A stretch of DNA of 64,000 nucleotides from Lithodes maja (lineage: Eukaryota > Arthropoda > Malacostraca > Decapoda > Lithodidae), in the NCBI GenBank assembly GCA_037953745.1, contig JBAKBP010001410.1, positions 150,545 to 214,544 of the forward strand, read 5' to 3'. Within the stretch, counting starts at the first letter, position 1; each line of letters opens with the position of its first letter. Under the pieces are notes generated by a model. It worked only from the letters and a program-made list of their open reading frames with translations. It made no database searches and was not told the DNA's origin. Position numbers and translations under genes: made by a program. Of the stretch, positions 1 through 11,534 are shown one piece after another.

Positions 1-1490
1 GGAAACGCTAGATCCAACCCCTGATATATAATCCCGTCGAACAAAGAACACATATACCCTCCAGAGTTATATCTGCGATAGCGGGGTATCTTAACTCTCA
101 GTATCTATGTGCTTCTACTATAGGCTGATGTTCTCCGAAACAGCCTATTACCTATAACATTATGGTTGCTTAGTTATGGTACACAAGGAAAAGATAGTTA
201 ACTTAATTAAATCACAAGAGTGATCTAATGCAAACAAGAAGAAGGTTTACTTAACGTTACTTTAATCAATAATATCTGTCACTCCTTTATGAAAGAAAGT
301 GTTGTAAAGTCCTCAAGCACCGAACAAGGAATCTTCTGAATAATGTCGGATGCTACTAAGAAGAACGTATCGGAAATGGAACCACAAAATAGCAGGAGGC
401 AGGACAATGCACACGTAGGCTAAATATACAAAAAGGCTGGACCTATAATGTTATTGGACACAAGAATATTATAAGCGGTGCAACAGTAATAATGCTCGCC
501 ACGAAAAAGTAGTACTCCTATTAACAAAACTGGTCTATGCTGGTTGTGTCTCTCTACAGCAACCTAGACCTCAAAATGCTTGTGTAGAAATAATGGGTAT
601 GCATAAAGGAGTATATGATCTAATCCAGCTAATGTCTACCCGGGTTAACAAAGTCTAGCTGGGATGCGCAAATGTACAGAATTCTGGTGGAGCAAGGCAG
701 CTCCTAGCCTAGTGTGGACCTTGGGTCTGTGCGGCCTGATTACGTTAATATGAAGGAGGTGCTCTCTTGAGGATTCTCGATCACAAGTATCGAGTATCCT
801 CCTGGCGACCCTCAAAAGTAAAAGCAAATAGAGTTAGAACAGTGTTGGGTGGATTAGGCAAGCAGCCCTCATGCACTACACAGTCTAAACTCCAAGGTAC
901 ACAGACAAAAGATCCACCCAGGTAACCCACAGAATCTGTAGTGTCGTGCAGCTCAAAAGTAGCCTACACACAGTGAAAACACCAACAGCAAGGTACCTGA
1001 TCCCTAGTCTAGCATTAATTAACCCTGTAGAAACATTAGTGATTGATGGAGACAGTCCGAGCAATACAATCTCCCAAAAAGACAATAACTATCTTCAACC
1101 TTAGCCTAGTGTAAGAAATGTGAGATCCAGCATATAATACAGTCTGGCCACCAATTCAAGGTGTGGATGCAGGGAACCAGAGGGGGTTTGATATTAATAA
1201 AAGGTGAGGAAGTAGTGGAAATGATAGAGGCAGTAGAAGAGAAAGATTCTAAGACAAGAGTGTGGAACAGTTCAAGGGAGATGCTTAGAGTATGCTGTCT
1301 GGGACGGATCTGACCAGGATATTCCCAGGGACCGCATGGGTGGAGTCCCAGTTTGCAGGAATGGCACGAGGGCGCGCGACAGTCGCCCAGTAAGCAGCCG
1401 CCTAGTAGGCCGTGTTAGGCAGGAGGCAACGAATCCCGCGAGGCCTATGTAAGGGGGCCAGCCACGCGCCACACTCACCACCAAGTCACA
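1..1490 (-). mobile_element. Partial LTR (minus strand) related to the 36-kb Gypsy LTR
   Basis: Read on the minus strand this block starts with TGTGAC at 1490, like the LTR starting at 36173, and runs off the window at position 1. It is an inverted, clearly diverged copy of 1800-3018: both contain the phrases GGTGCTCTCTTGA, CCTGGCGACCCTCA and TACCCTCCAGAGTTA. The terminal ~150 bases also resemble the last ~170 bases of the LTR at 36173-37990 (same order of pieces around GTTAAGG and AACTCTG). No internal gag or pol is visible next to it, so it is probably a solo LTR or the edge of an element lying outside the window. The ORFs here are short and look accidental. The assignment rests on by-eye similarity only. 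Confidence 0.5.
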
Positions 1491-1799
1491 CCACCTGGTT
1501 TCTCTCTCTCTCTCTCTCTCCCGCTCGCCTTCCCATCATTCAACTACTTAACACAATACTTTCAATTGACTAAATAAAATAGAAAGGATTGTGACAGACG
1601 AAAACAAAGAACAGTTCTGAACTGTCTGCAACACAAGCTTTCTCGAGAAGTAAAAGTACACAATGATAGGTAGACTGTAGCTACATTCTCTGCCCTGGCG
1701 AGTCCTAGCGAGTAAGCCATGCGGTTCTGGGGGAAGCGGTGAGCGTCACACATACTTCTCTTTTTATTCAATTACTTATCCCTTCTGGTTCTGCATACG

Positions 1800-3018
1800 A
1801 CTTTCATAGTCGGCCAGTCGTATTACCAGCACCAGCTCTCTGAGATATTTACATGTACTTAGAATAGGGTTGAGGGTTCTTAGTTAGTAGAGGTTAAGAA
1901 CTTTGTGTGTGTCTCCATTATTGATTTAGTGTTCTGCTCTTTTATTTAATGCTAGACTGGGATAAGGTTACTGTAGTCGTTGTCTCCGATGTGTGTATGG
2001 TTTGTTTATACATACACGACTTCGACCGGTCCTGTGGTAGCCTAGGTTATCTTTTCGGCTGCGTCTTTTGCGAGTGCAGCATTGTGTTGACTGAGGGCTT
2101 TGGCCTGTTCCAGTTCCACACTTTGCTGCCTCTTTGCTTGTCTTGTGAGGGTCGCCAGGATAGAACCAGATACTTGTGATCTGGATCTATCAAGAGAGCA
2201 CCCCAGTCAATTAACGTAACTTAAAAGATGCAGTCTTAAGGACATCGCTAGGCTACAAGCCTGTCTTGCTCAACCCCAGTTCCTTACCTAGAGTATCCCA
2301 GCTAGACATTATTAATTGAGTAGACACTTGTTAGTATGTAATATAAGCTCTTTGATATGTACGCATTATTATTCACAGCATTTATTAGTCTAGGTTGTTG
2401 CTGAGCCGCACAACCATAGCAGACTGTTTCGTTGATGAGGAAGTACTTCTTTTAGTGTCAAGCATTAATACCGTTGCGCATTTATAGTATTCTCGTGTCA
2501 GTTAACATTATATGTCCTATCTCTTATTGTATTCAGTCTACACGTGTGGTGCCCTGCCTCCTGCCTTTATATAATTTAAGATACGAGCATCTTATGAGCA
2601 TCAGACTTTCTTCAGAAGTGTCCAGGTCTATGCTGTAGGACTATACTTCACTTTCTTTCAGATAGGAGTGAAGAGTTTATTGTTGTTTAGAGTAACTGTA
2701 TTGAAGCATCGTTTTATTGTATTAAATCTTGCAGTGATTTAATTGATCTTTCCACAGATTCCTTTTTTATGCATTTTAACGTAACTTGCATCTTGTTTGT
2801 TATCAGGCTATACCAGTGTGGGTTAGCCTGAAGTAGAGTACATTTATGCCCAGTTAAGGATACCCCGTTATCGCAAATTAACTCTGGAGGGTATAGGTGT
2901 TTTGTTCGCCGGCATATAAGTTCGAGGGTTTGGATCTAGCGTACCGTTGTTGCATAGTGCCCTATTACTAGTCCAATCATTAACTGCCCTTGTTTTATTC
3001 GTAGCCCCGGTCGTAACA
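1800..3018 (+). mobile_element. Diverged solo LTR (plus strand), same family
   Basis: This is the plus-strand partner of 1-1490. It ends at 3018 with GTCGTAACA, comparable to CCAGCCGTAACA at the end of the 36-kb element's LTR. The phrase ATATTTACATGTA at about 1848 also occurs in that LTR at about 36838. The left end is uncertain; similarity becomes visible near 1800. No internal coding region follows, because a different repeat begins at 3019. The two LTRs face each other with about 300 bp of unassigned sequence between them, which contains a short CT microsatellite at 1499-1521. Confidence 0.45.
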
Positions 3019-3077
3019 CAGCCTATGCCCGAGAGGGAGTAGTAGGAATATAAACAAAAAATATATATATATATATT
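3019..3077 (+). repeat. Retroposon 3' end with A-rich tail, then (TA)n
   Basis: CAGCCTATGCCCGAGAGG followed by an AGTA/GGAATATA segment and an A-rich run also occurs on the minus strand at 7650-7586, where it ends in a 23-base A tract. Two copies ending in A-rich tails in opposite orientations suggest the 3' terminus of a retroposed family. Only the 3' tip is recognisable here. It runs into (TA)n at 3060-3077. Confidence 0.4.
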
Positions 3078-3195
3078 TGCCTATCAAATTTAATATCTAT
3101 TTATCATTTAATATAATTGTTATATCTATGTATCTATATGGATGTAGACACTCACATGGACGTATCGATGTGTATGCATGGAGAACTCAAATGTA

Positions 3196-3196
<1 letters not shown>

Positions 3197-3226
<30 letters not shown>

Positions 3227-3230
3227 ACTA
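3197..3230 (+). repeat. (GT)n microsatellite
   Basis: An uninterrupted GT tract begins after ATGTATGTAT. It produces the runs of Cys-Val codons in the local ORFs, which are therefore not credible genes. Confidence 0.9.
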
Positions 3231-3274
3231 TTGTTTGTGAATGTAATGGCACAACGGTCCGTGAACATGTGTAA

Positions 3275-3507
3275 AGCTCGGTTCACACATACCCGTCCTG
3301 AGCTCCCGTCCGGCCCCGACCTCTTATTTCGCTGTGCCTAGGCGGCGTCCTTTTTATGCATGCATAAAATGGACCGTGTGGGTCGGGGCAACTGCCAGAA
3401 AACGTGTTATGGCGGGACACCCACGGGACATAAACGGACACACACAGAAGTTATTGTCTTGGTCGGGGCCGGACGGGAGCTCAGGACGGGTATGTGTGAA
3501 CCGAGCA
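3275..3507. mobile_element. MITE with ~45-bp perfect terminal inverted repeats (Harbinger-like)
   Basis: The left arm (about 3276-3320) starts GCTCGGTTCACACATACCCG. The right arm (about 3462-3506) is its exact reverse complement, ending CGGGTATGTGTGAACCGAGC. The element is flanked by TAA on both sides (3272-3274 and 3508-3510), a three-base target duplication of the TWA type used by PIF/Harbinger transposons. Termini containing GGTTCACAC also fit that group. There is no coding capacity, so it is a non-autonomous element. The perfect arms suggest a fairly recent insertion. Confidence 0.75.
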
Positions 3508-3789
3508 TAAGCAAACAAAAGATCACCAACCAACACACACACACACAGAGGATTCACACGAAATATATATATAAGTGAGCTAACATCTAATGAAGGGTTG
3601 CTTTAGTATTGATACCATTCGTTTGTCAAGTCACATAACGTGCTGGCGTCTGGATTTCATTCACGCACTAGGATTAACTTATAAGATATGTGCACAACTT
3701 ATTAACTAAGACACGAAGTTGAACATCAGTCTTCAATATTTCTTCAAATCTATAATTTGTATTATCTTTATCTACGACCACTACTTTCA

Positions 3790-4260
3790 TTAACCCTTTA
3801 TTAGCGGCGCGCATCATATGTCGAGTGAAAGAAATTTGGACTATGTGGCGGCTCACACCATAAGTCGTGTGGCAATTTCAGCACGTAATGTTGCTGAGAC
3901 AAGTGGTGGCAGGAGAGTAGCGAGCGTATGACTGCTCCAGACCACCGCGGTGGAGCAACTGACATGAATCCCACCCTCCTCCACCCTCGCTACATAGTGA
4001 AATGTATGGGGAAAGTGCCGAATTAAATGGTTTTTGCACTCGTGTTGCGCGGTTGTTGCAAGAAAACTAGCGGTCATACAAGGAATGTTGTGGTGTCATT
4101 GGAAAGCTCTGTTTATGCCTTATCAGGGATAGATACTTGTTTTACGGTCTGGGTCTTATTTAGGCATGAAAATGATCACGTAAACAGCCCTATTTTGGGT
4201 AAAAACACCCCGCTGGTGGCTACATATTATTTACCGCCTAGGCTGCTTGTTAGGTGTTAA
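3790..4260 (+). mobile_element. TTAA-flanked MITE, copy E (diverged)
   Basis: This 471-bp member of the family described at 9781, 10284, 10954 and 35079 begins and ends with TTAA. It keeps the family landmarks: TTTGGACTATGTGGCGG near the left end, CATTGGAAAGCTC, CAGGGATA, GGGTCTT and a right end reading CCTAGGCTGCTTGTTAGGTG before TTAA. It is more diverged than the other copies. ORFs inside it are not conserved in frame. Confidence 0.7.
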
Positions 4261-4282
4261 CATATACCTGATATATCATATT

Positions 4283-4457
<175 letters not shown>

Positions 4458-4914
4458 AAAAGATCAGTTAATTATGCAGATAAATCACTAACCATTCTCA
4501 ATTACATATTTGCAAGAATGTAGCCAAATGCATCGATCAGTCTATGCTAAAACATTATTACATAAACCACCTAACAATATCAAGTGTAAATTCCGCCTCT
4601 ACAGGTGAGATTGAGCTTAAAATCACGACTTAAATACATCTATCAAATGTTCAGTCAGAGAAAAAAATAAGATACGCATGCATTAACTAAAACTTATGAC
4701 ACAGACAAAATTTAAAATACCTATCAACATAAAGTTTTAAATTCGGCTAATAAATCAATAATTCATTACAACCACGTTTAAAGTTACTCTACCACAGGAC
4801 ATACATGGACAGACTAATGCCACCCGACAAGTTATGCAACATTTAAGGGAAAAGAGGACACAGTATTGTTCAACTGGGGGTTAAGTTTTTTTTAAATACA
4901 GGGATTTTAGAATT

Positions 4915-5307
4915 CTAATACTATCCCCTGGACAACTATCAATTATAATACTATCCCCTGGACAACTATCAATTATAATACTATCCCCTGGACAACTATC
5001 AATTATAATACTATCCCCTGGACAACTATCAATTATAATACTATCCCCTGGACAACTATCAATTATAATACTATCCCCTGGACAACTATCAATTATTATA
5101 CTATCCCCTGGACAACTATCAATTATAATACTATCCCCTGGACAACTATCAATTATAATACTATCCCCTGGACAACTATCAATTATAATACTATCCCCTG
5201 GACAACTATCAATTATAATACTATCCCCTGGACAACTATCAATTATAATACTATCCCCTGGACAACTATCAATTATAATACTATCCCCTGGACAACTATC
5301 AATTATA
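4915..5307. repeat. 30-bp minisatellite, 13 copies
   Basis: The unit (CTATCCCCTGGACAACTATC followed by AATTATAATA) is repeated thirteen times with no length change. I see one substitution (near 5097) among the copies. Because 30 is a multiple of three, the minus strand stays open through all copies and gives a 167-codon ORF (4881-5384) with a 10-residue repeat SIIIDSCPGD. No start context, domain or splice signal supports expression, so I treat it as a repeat, not a gene. The flanks are AT-rich and unassigned. Confidence 0.95.
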
Positions 5308-5392
5308 GAGAAATGCTCTCGATTTGGTGTGACTTTACATACTTTACAGTGATCACGTATTGCCGAGTGGGAGAGGGTCTTCATCCTCGATA

Positions 5393-5449
<57 letters not shown>

Positions 5450-5450
5450 T
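5393..5450. repeat. (TA)n microsatellite
   Basis: Pure TA tract 3' of the minisatellite. Confidence 0.95.
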
Positions 5451-5679
5451 GTATATGCTATATCGAACGGGTAATAGTCTAGAAATGCTTTGGGTTTGTA
5501 TTATAAGTCTATGAACAACGGTCGACTATGTGAGTTGTGACGGGTTGTAGTTTATGATCACTGTAGGTATTTCTGTGTATAATATTATTAATATAAGTGT
5601 ACTGTACATGCTAATCTGATTTATTAATTTCACTCCCGACACCAAACACCTCTCAATGAAATTAATGAAAGCATGAGAT

Positions 5680-5755
5680 CCTACTGGGATTCGAACCTGG
5701 GTTACCACATACAGATCTTAAACACTAACCATTACACTCATTACACCATCAAGAC
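5680..5755 (-). repeat. tRNA-derived SINE-like piece
   Basis: On the minus strand there is a perfect pol III B box, GGTTCGAATCC, and about 40 bases upstream an A-box-like GTGTAATGGTTAGTG. The T-stem and acceptor stem do not pair convincingly, so this is not a functional tRNA gene. Similar tRNA-like pieces lie at 6571 and 29381. Confidence 0.5.
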
Positions 5756-6280
5756 AGTTATATAAGTACAGCACATGACCACGATTGATATATATTTATC
5801 GAATACTGGATAATTATAATACAGTATGCATGTTTATGAGTGCATAATGTATGAGTGTAATTCATGAAAGGATAAGCTAACTGTATACAAAGCCGCTATT
5901 AAAATTATGAGGATATATGCAAATATAATTTCAATATTTCGATGACAAAAATATGTAAAACGTAAATATTGAAGAAGAACATGTTTGTTTGCGCCGTATT
6001 AACATAGTAACGCGCCGATTTGGAGAGTTCAACAAACAGCTTTGTTTTCATGGTGTGAGGAGGTAGGGAACGGATGGTGACCGAATCTTATCATTGGAGC
6101 TCGTTCCAATTCACTCAGGGTTACAGATATGGCGCGAGGACGATGTATATTGAGCTGAATTATCAGGAAAATAACCGCCTGGGCGAGTTGTTCCTACATA
6201 AACCGCCACAATGAAAGAGTTAAGAACACACAGACAGACAGACAAACAGACACACGAACTGATTTAATAATATAGATAAA

Positions 6281-6283
6281 TAT

Positions 6284-6368
<85 letters not shown>
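6281..6368. repeat. (TA)n microsatellite
   Basis: TA tract of about 85 bases immediately before the hairpin arm at 6369. Confidence 0.95.
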
Positions 6369-6604
6369 GACGACAGTGCTCTACCACTGGGCTACCAAGA
6401 AGGCTATAAGTTAAGCACACACTCTTCGTACATAATTATAGGCTACCTTGTCGATATAAAGGAACATGTACCGAGTGTTAGACTACAACCCAACCTCACT
6501 ATTATAGCCGAATGGAAGTATATCTCGACAAGGTATATTATGTACAAAGAGTGTGGGCTAAACTTATAACCTTCTTGGTAGTCCAGTGGTAGTGCACTGT
6601 CGTC
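6369..6604. repeat. Inverted repeat with tRNA-like ends (foldback SINE)
   Basis: The left arm, 6369-6460 (GACGACAGTGCTCTACCACT onward), is the inverted copy of 6522-6604 (ending AGTGGTAGTGCACTGTCGTC). About 60 bases lie between the arms. The outermost part of each arm is the 5' portion of the tRNA-like sequence annotated at 6571. The arms are imperfect, with several mismatches. It could be two head-to-head SINE insertions or a foldback unit. Confidence 0.7.
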
Positions 6605-6642
6605 CTGTTTGTGGGTCCCGGGTTCGAATCCCGGCAGTTGCA
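6571..6642 (+). repeat. tRNA-derived SINE head
   Basis: An A-box-like TAGTCCAGTGGTAGTGC is followed by a perfect T-arm, CCGGG-TTCGAAT-CCCGG. The acceptor strands (TTCTTGG and CAGTTGC) do not pair, so a functional tRNA is unlikely. The 5' part is duplicated in inverted orientation at 6369. Confidence 0.6.
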
Positions 6643-6754
6643 ATCATTCATAATTGATTAACCCTACACTGTATTGTGTATGTGGTTATATTTAAGGACG
6701 TGTGTGGATGTAATGATATAATAATAATGTTGTGTTAATTGACATTGCTTTCAT

Positions 6755-6801
6755 TATATATATATATATATATATATATATGCATATATATATATATACA
6801 A
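6755..6801. repeat. (TA)n microsatellite
   Basis: Two TA tracts separated by GCA. Confidence 0.95.
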
Positions 6802-6814
6802 TATACATATTTAT

Positions 6815-7140
6815 ATTTATATTTTTTAGTTTTCTCGCTAGACCTCCATCAAGCTTAAAAAATCACCCCCTAGACCCCTTCTTAAGATAAATGTTTACAT
6901 TTTTCGGTAGAAAAATGTCGCGCTCGAAGGCCGAATCTTTCTAAAATTACAAGCTCTCGATCACGCACTAATAATAACAATCGAAACCTAATGGGCACGA
7001 TAGGTCTTAATATTGACAAAGAAATGGGGCGAAAGTTTTCAAAATCGCCTAACTAACTGAACGAACGTCTTAAAATATCAACACTAATTTGCTAAACATG
7101 AGGGAGATAGAGGTCCAGAAAAAACAACTACTTCCCCCAT
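6815..7140 (+). repeat. Dispersed repeat (CTAGACCTCCATCAAG family)
   Basis: TTTTTTAGTTTTCTCGCTAG, then ACCTCCATCAAGC and a CCTAGACCCC motif also occur at 10920-10950 and, diverged, at 29130-29180 (plus) and 20500-20670 (minus). Later portions carry the GATAAAT...TTTACATTTTTCGG segment seen in those copies. No coding capacity is visible. Copies share a core with the sequence CTCGCTATCGCTCACCAGG, best seen at 29250. Confidence 0.55.
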
Positions 7141-7585
7141 AAGAGTAAATTGCTTGCACAATTACAAAGCTCGTTAAGGTTCATTAGCCGCCACATAACA
7201 TAAGATCAATTAATTAGTTCCAATTTGTTTAATAATGATGTCCAATTATATTCATATTCATCGTGCCAGTTTAATACACGTGAGATTTGCATATGATTGC
7301 ATGGTAATTGGCTCGCTATCTCCTATGATTAAATTACTTTAACTGATTTTGGCTATCCACTGCATCAATTGACATGATGGAAATTATATCATATAAAATG
7401 CATTACATAAATTATATACATACTGTTCTATTTTTAGTTTTGCTAGGTGTAATATTTAGGGAACATAATAGAAACTGCCTGTATCGATGTACCTCCAAAA
7501 TTGAAAACAGTGACGGAGACCAATTTATGATACGTTTAGAGGCAACAGGTCTGCACACACTGAGCTTGAAGAAATCTAAGTCGTA
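7141..7585. other. AT-rich stretch without recognised features
   Basis: No repeat, domain or plausible gene is recognised. Short ORFs are of chance length. Confidence 0.5.
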
Positions 7586-7900
7586 TTTTTTTTTTTTTTT
7601 TTTTTTTCTATATTCCAACTTACTTCCTCTCGGGCATAGGCTGAGAGCCTTAACATTCACCGCTTTACAATGAACAGTGAAGCCCGTGAGGTCTTGTTCC
7701 AGTCTAGGGAGTGAGACATGTGAAGCACGTAGAGTACAACGAGCACCTGCCATCTTGCCCTCACATGAGGCACGGTGCTCACTCATGGCCCGAAATGACC
7801 CCATCTCTGAAGCCACCTCGTTCCCATGCTTCACTGTCTCATCCCCTACACTCGGACTCTCACACTTACACAAACACACAACGCCACCTGTTGAGCAGAT
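7586..7900 (-). repeat. Retroposed sequence with poly(A) tail, origin unknown
   Basis: On the minus strand the block ends in about 23 A residues (7608-7586), directly preceded by the 3' terminal phrase shared with 3019-3060 (CAGCCTATGCCCGAGAGG). The upstream ~230 bases are more GC-rich than the surroundings. An open minus-strand frame crosses it (7412-7879) but runs through the poly(A) tract as Lys codons and shows no recognisable domain. It is probably a 5'-truncated LINE or SINE copy. Confidence 0.45.
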
Positions 7901-8604
7901 AACTCACCAGGCATTGCACCCCTATAGCATATTTTGAATATGGGAATATTCATACAGTGCTATTTATGATAAGGGAAATGTAGATTGAGGGAGATAGTTC
8001 TAGAGTATACTAACTTGTTGGGTGGAAGAATGACTGTGAAAGTCGGTTCAGCTGCTGGGTTAGAGAGTTGGACAGAGTTGAGGTAGGAATATTCTGAAAA
8101 GCGGGTGCCACTTACTTTACCCAAGGGAACAGGTATAAACTGAGAAAGCTCTGAAGAACACTGCTTATTTTAATAGCGGTAGAAGATAGAAAGAGAGAGA
8201 GAGAGAGAGAGAGAGTAGAAAATAGAACCGTGCACTATTGAACCTCTCCCCACCCCCTCTCTTGTCTCCACCGTTGCCCACTACATACTGATAAGTGCAA
8301 ACATTACTGATAAAGTCGGGGAAAAGGAAATATGCCTCCAATAGACAACATTAACAAATATTTGTATTCGAGTTCCATATACTGTAGATATATAGTTGCC
8401 ATCATTCTCCACGCATACATAGACTAAAGTTCAAATCAATATTGATAGCCCAGAAAACAGGAAAAATATATAATCCAATCTTTATCATCAAACAAAGATA
8501 ATTAATATTGTATCATTGTTAACTCCCTACAAATTCCATATAGGGCGATTCAGATTAGTATTTACAAAGATTATATATTTAATTTTTCAGTCACAGTCAA
8601 TGGC
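7901..8604. other. Unassigned sequence with a (GA)n tract
   Basis: Only a GA microsatellite at about 8190-8216 stands out. Nothing else is recognised. Confidence 0.5.
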
Positions 8605-8720
8605 AATATATAACATAACATTGGGTAAGTTGTATAGACATGAAACTATTTATGTAGTGTTTAATATATAACATAACATTGGGTAAGTTGTATAGACATG
8701 AAACTATTTATGTAGTGTTT
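8605..8720. repeat. 58-bp perfect tandem duplication
   Basis: AATATATAACATAACATTGG and the following 38 bases are repeated once without change (8605-8662, 8663-8720). Perfect identity implies a recent duplication. Confidence 0.9.
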
Positions 8721-9111
8721 AATCCATACCCAACCACTGCCATTGCTGAGTCATGATCTAATGATGCTTATTACATGTCTATGGTGATTGCTAACGTCCC
8801 TTGGTGCATTTAACAACATGCAAATATTTGTTCTAGTTAATGTTTTGTTGGCTGTGTTCAGCATGTGTTTCATTTAAGTTGTCAAGTTTCATATATTTTA
8901 TTACAATACTTACGTATGAATTTTCGTCTCTTACTATTTTGTATTACTAAAATACTACTAATTGCTAATAATATAGTTTAAGTATCTCTGTCACAAGCCT
9001 TCCTTTTGTACAGTACATAATGTTGTTATCGACAGAATTATCTGCTATAGTTGGTATATTTCCAGCTGTCGGTAAAATGAATCCCTTAACACCTGATTTT
9101 TCGAGACCTAA
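8721..9111. other. Unassigned AT-rich sequence
   Basis: No recognisable feature. Confidence 0.5.
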
Positions 9112-9480
9112 GGCAGGTGTCACACTATGCCGATTTAAGTGCCGACGCTCCACGATTTAAGGAGTGGCGATACAAGGGGGAGACTACTGCCGAGTATCGT
9201 GGGTGATAGAGGGGCGGGATGCCCATGGCGGGCAGTATGGATGGGCATGCCGCCTAACGGCAACTGGAAGGGGTCGAGAGGCAACCATGCAAGACCTAAG
9301 GAAGATAAATTACGCAGCTGGGGTGGCGTCATGCGCCATAGCGCACAAACTGGGTGGCGACATTGCTCCTGACGAGCGGCGCCTATAGGAGGTAGGGCGG
9401 TGCCGATAGATACTACGGCGGCGATGGACAGCCACCCTGTCACACTGGATCCCTACTCCGGCACACTTGATCCCGACTGA
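9112..9480. mobile_element. MITE-like element sharing an end with 19320-19642
   Basis: The left end, GGCAGGTGTCACACTATGCC with GATTTAAGTGCCGACGCTCC just inside, matches the inverted right end of the block ending near 19642. The left flank is TAA, and the other copy has TTA after its end, so a TWA target duplication is possible. The interior is GC-richer than the surroundings and differs between the two blocks. The right end here is uncertain. Overlapping ORFs in both strands look accidental. Confidence 0.5.
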
Positions 9481-9780
9481 GGCAAACCGGTCCGCGGAGA
9501 CGACGTTTGTGTGTGTGGGTGTGGGGGGGCCCCCCCTTGAGATCCAGGGAGGAAACTAATAACATAATAAAAAGATCCATAACTGAGCAAACATATGTGC
9601 CCATCTCCCCTTAATTGTCATTTTTTTCTAGTAATTGGTAAAACAAGGCCATCTATAGTTAACCCTTTCAGTACCGATGGCGTCTTTCTCGTTATAGTCT
9701 GGCAAGTATTTAGTTATTGTATTATGCTTACAAAGGGCCTGTAGCAATCACAAGACCTCCATTCCTCTCATTTATCTCTC

Positions 9781-10267
9781 TTAACCCTTAAAGATCGGGG
9801 CTCGACTTAAGTCCGAATCGACAAATTTGGACTATGTGACGGGGCCCGCATTAAGTCCGAGTGCAATTTTGGCGCAATATTGGCTCTGAGAGAGACGAGT
9901 GACTGGAGGAGCATGGGTTACCTAATGACCGCTCGCCACGGCCGCCATGGACCTACTGAGATTTACTCCACTTACATCCACCCTCACTCCCTCGCTACAT
10001 ACGTAATTATATAAAGAAATTACCGTATTTTAGCAATTTTGCCCTTCGGTTGCACGATCGTTGCACGACAACCAGTGATTGTAGAAGGATGGTTCGGGTG
10101 TCATTGGAAAGCTCAATTTACGCCCTTTCAGGGATACATAATTGTATTACACTCTGGGTCTTGTTTATGCATGAAAAAGAACACGGAAACAACCCCATTT
10201 ATGGTAAAAAAAAACCCGCTGTGCGGCACGGTCAAATATACCGCCTAGCCCGATAGACAAGGGTTAA
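9781..10267 (+). mobile_element. TTAA-flanked MITE, copy A
   Basis: This 487-bp copy begins TTAACCCTTAAAGATCGGGG and ends GATAGACAAGGGTTAA. Family landmarks are present: TTTGGACTATG, CGGTTGCACGATCGTTGCA, TCATTGGAAAGCTCAATTTA and TTATGCATGAAAAAGA. The TTAA at both borders is the target site of piggyBac and Kolobok transposons, and the termini start with CCCTTA, as in piggyBac-type ends. Short ORFs recur in the copies only because the DNA is conserved; frames and lengths vary. It lies head-to-head with copy B. Confidence 0.75.
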
Positions 10268-10283
10268 CTCCCACAGACCGTTC

Positions 10284-10772
10284 TTAACACCTTAAGAGCG
10301 GGTGGTGGAGTATATTTCACTGTGCCGCCCAGCGTTTTTTTTTACCATAAATGGGGTTGTTTCCGTGCTCTTTTTCATGCATAAACAAGACCCAGAGCGT
10401 AATACATGTATATATCCCTGAAAGAGCATAAATTGAGCTTTCCAATGACACCCAAACCATCCTTCTACGATCACTGGTTGTCTTGCAACGATCGTGCAAC
10501 CGAAGGGCAAAATCGCTAAAATACGGTAATTTCTTTATATAAATACGTATGTAGTGAGGGAGTGAGGGTGGATGTAAGTGGAGTAAATCTCAGTAGGTCC
10601 ACGGCGGCCGTGGCGAGCGGTCATGAGGTAACCCAGGCTCCTCCCGTCACTCGTCTCTCTCTCTCAGAGCCAATATTGCGCCAAAATTGCACACTGACTT
10701 AAGTCGGGGCCCGCCACATAGTCCAAATTTGTTTATACGGACTTAAGTCGGGCCCCGATAGACAATGGTTAA
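10284..10772 (-). mobile_element. TTAA-flanked MITE, copy B (inverted)
   Basis: This is the same family as copy A on the opposite strand, so 9781-10772 forms a ~1-kb imperfect palindrome with 16 bases between the copies. It begins TTAACACCTTAAGAGCGGG and ends CGATAGACAATGGTTAA. Confidence 0.75.
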
Positions 10773-10953
10773 GCTGCATAAAATCGTCTAAGTATGGCAG
10801 AACTATGGCAAAACAGATGCCACCGCTATTGAAAGGGTTTATAGATAGTCACTCGTTGATGGGATCGGATTAAGGGGACAATGGTGATTTTTGGGGTCTA
10901 TTTATTTATATATTAATAATTTTTTTAGTTTCCTCGCTAGACCTCCATCAAGG

Positions 10954-11430
10954 TTAACCATTGTCTATCGGGGCCCGACTTAAGTCCGTATCTAAAAAGC
11001 TGGACAATGTGGCGGGGCCCGACTTATGTCTGTGTGCAATTTTGGCGCAATATTGGCTCTGAGAGAGCCGAGCAGTGGGAGGAGCATAGGTTACCTCATG
11101 ACCGCTCGCCACGACCGTCGTGGGCCCACTGACATTTACTCCACTCTCTCTCACTCGCTACACACATAATTATGTAACAAAATGACCGTATTTTAGCGAT
11201 TTTGCCCTTCGGTTGCACGATCGTTGCAAGACAACCTGTGATCGTAGAAGGATGGTTCGGGTGTCATTAGAAAGCTCAATTTATGCTCTTTTAGGGATAC
11301 ATTCTTGTATTACGCTCTGGCTCTTGTTTATGCATGAAAAAGAGCACTGAAACAACCCCATTTATGGTAAAAACACCCCCGCTGGGCGGCACGATCAAAT
11401 ATACCGCCTAGGCCGCTCGTTGAGTGTTAA
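10954..11430 (+). mobile_element. TTAA-flanked MITE, copy C
   Basis: This 477-bp copy begins TTAACCATTGTCTATCGGGG and ends GCTCGTTGAGTGTTAA. It sits directly after the CTCGCTAGACCTCCATCAAG repeat (10920-10953) and may have inserted at its edge. Confidence 0.75.
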
Positions 11431-11534
11431 AACAAAAACACCCCAAAAATCATCTATCAACGATGTCCTGTGCGACGTTGCCAGGTCGCGGACTCACGGT
11501 ATGCCCTACCCCTATGACGGCGCCTGGTCGTTAC

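Noticed and set aside
4917..5306. Possible CRISPR array
   Set aside because: The 30-bp units are directly adjacent with no variable spacers, and the context is eukaryotic; it is a minisatellite.
6571..6642. Functional tRNA gene
   Set aside because: The T-arm is perfect but the acceptor strands do not pair, and the 5' part is duplicated in inverted form; tRNA-derived SINE is more likely. The same applies to 5680-5755 and 29381-29452.
7412..7879. 155-codon minus-strand ORF
   Set aside because: It reads through the poly(A) tract of a retroposed sequence and has no recognisable domain.
9781..11430. Recurrent ~60-77-codon ORFs in the TTAA elements (also 35341-35553)
   Set aside because: They recur because the repeat DNA is conserved; lengths and frames vary between copies and no domain is visible.
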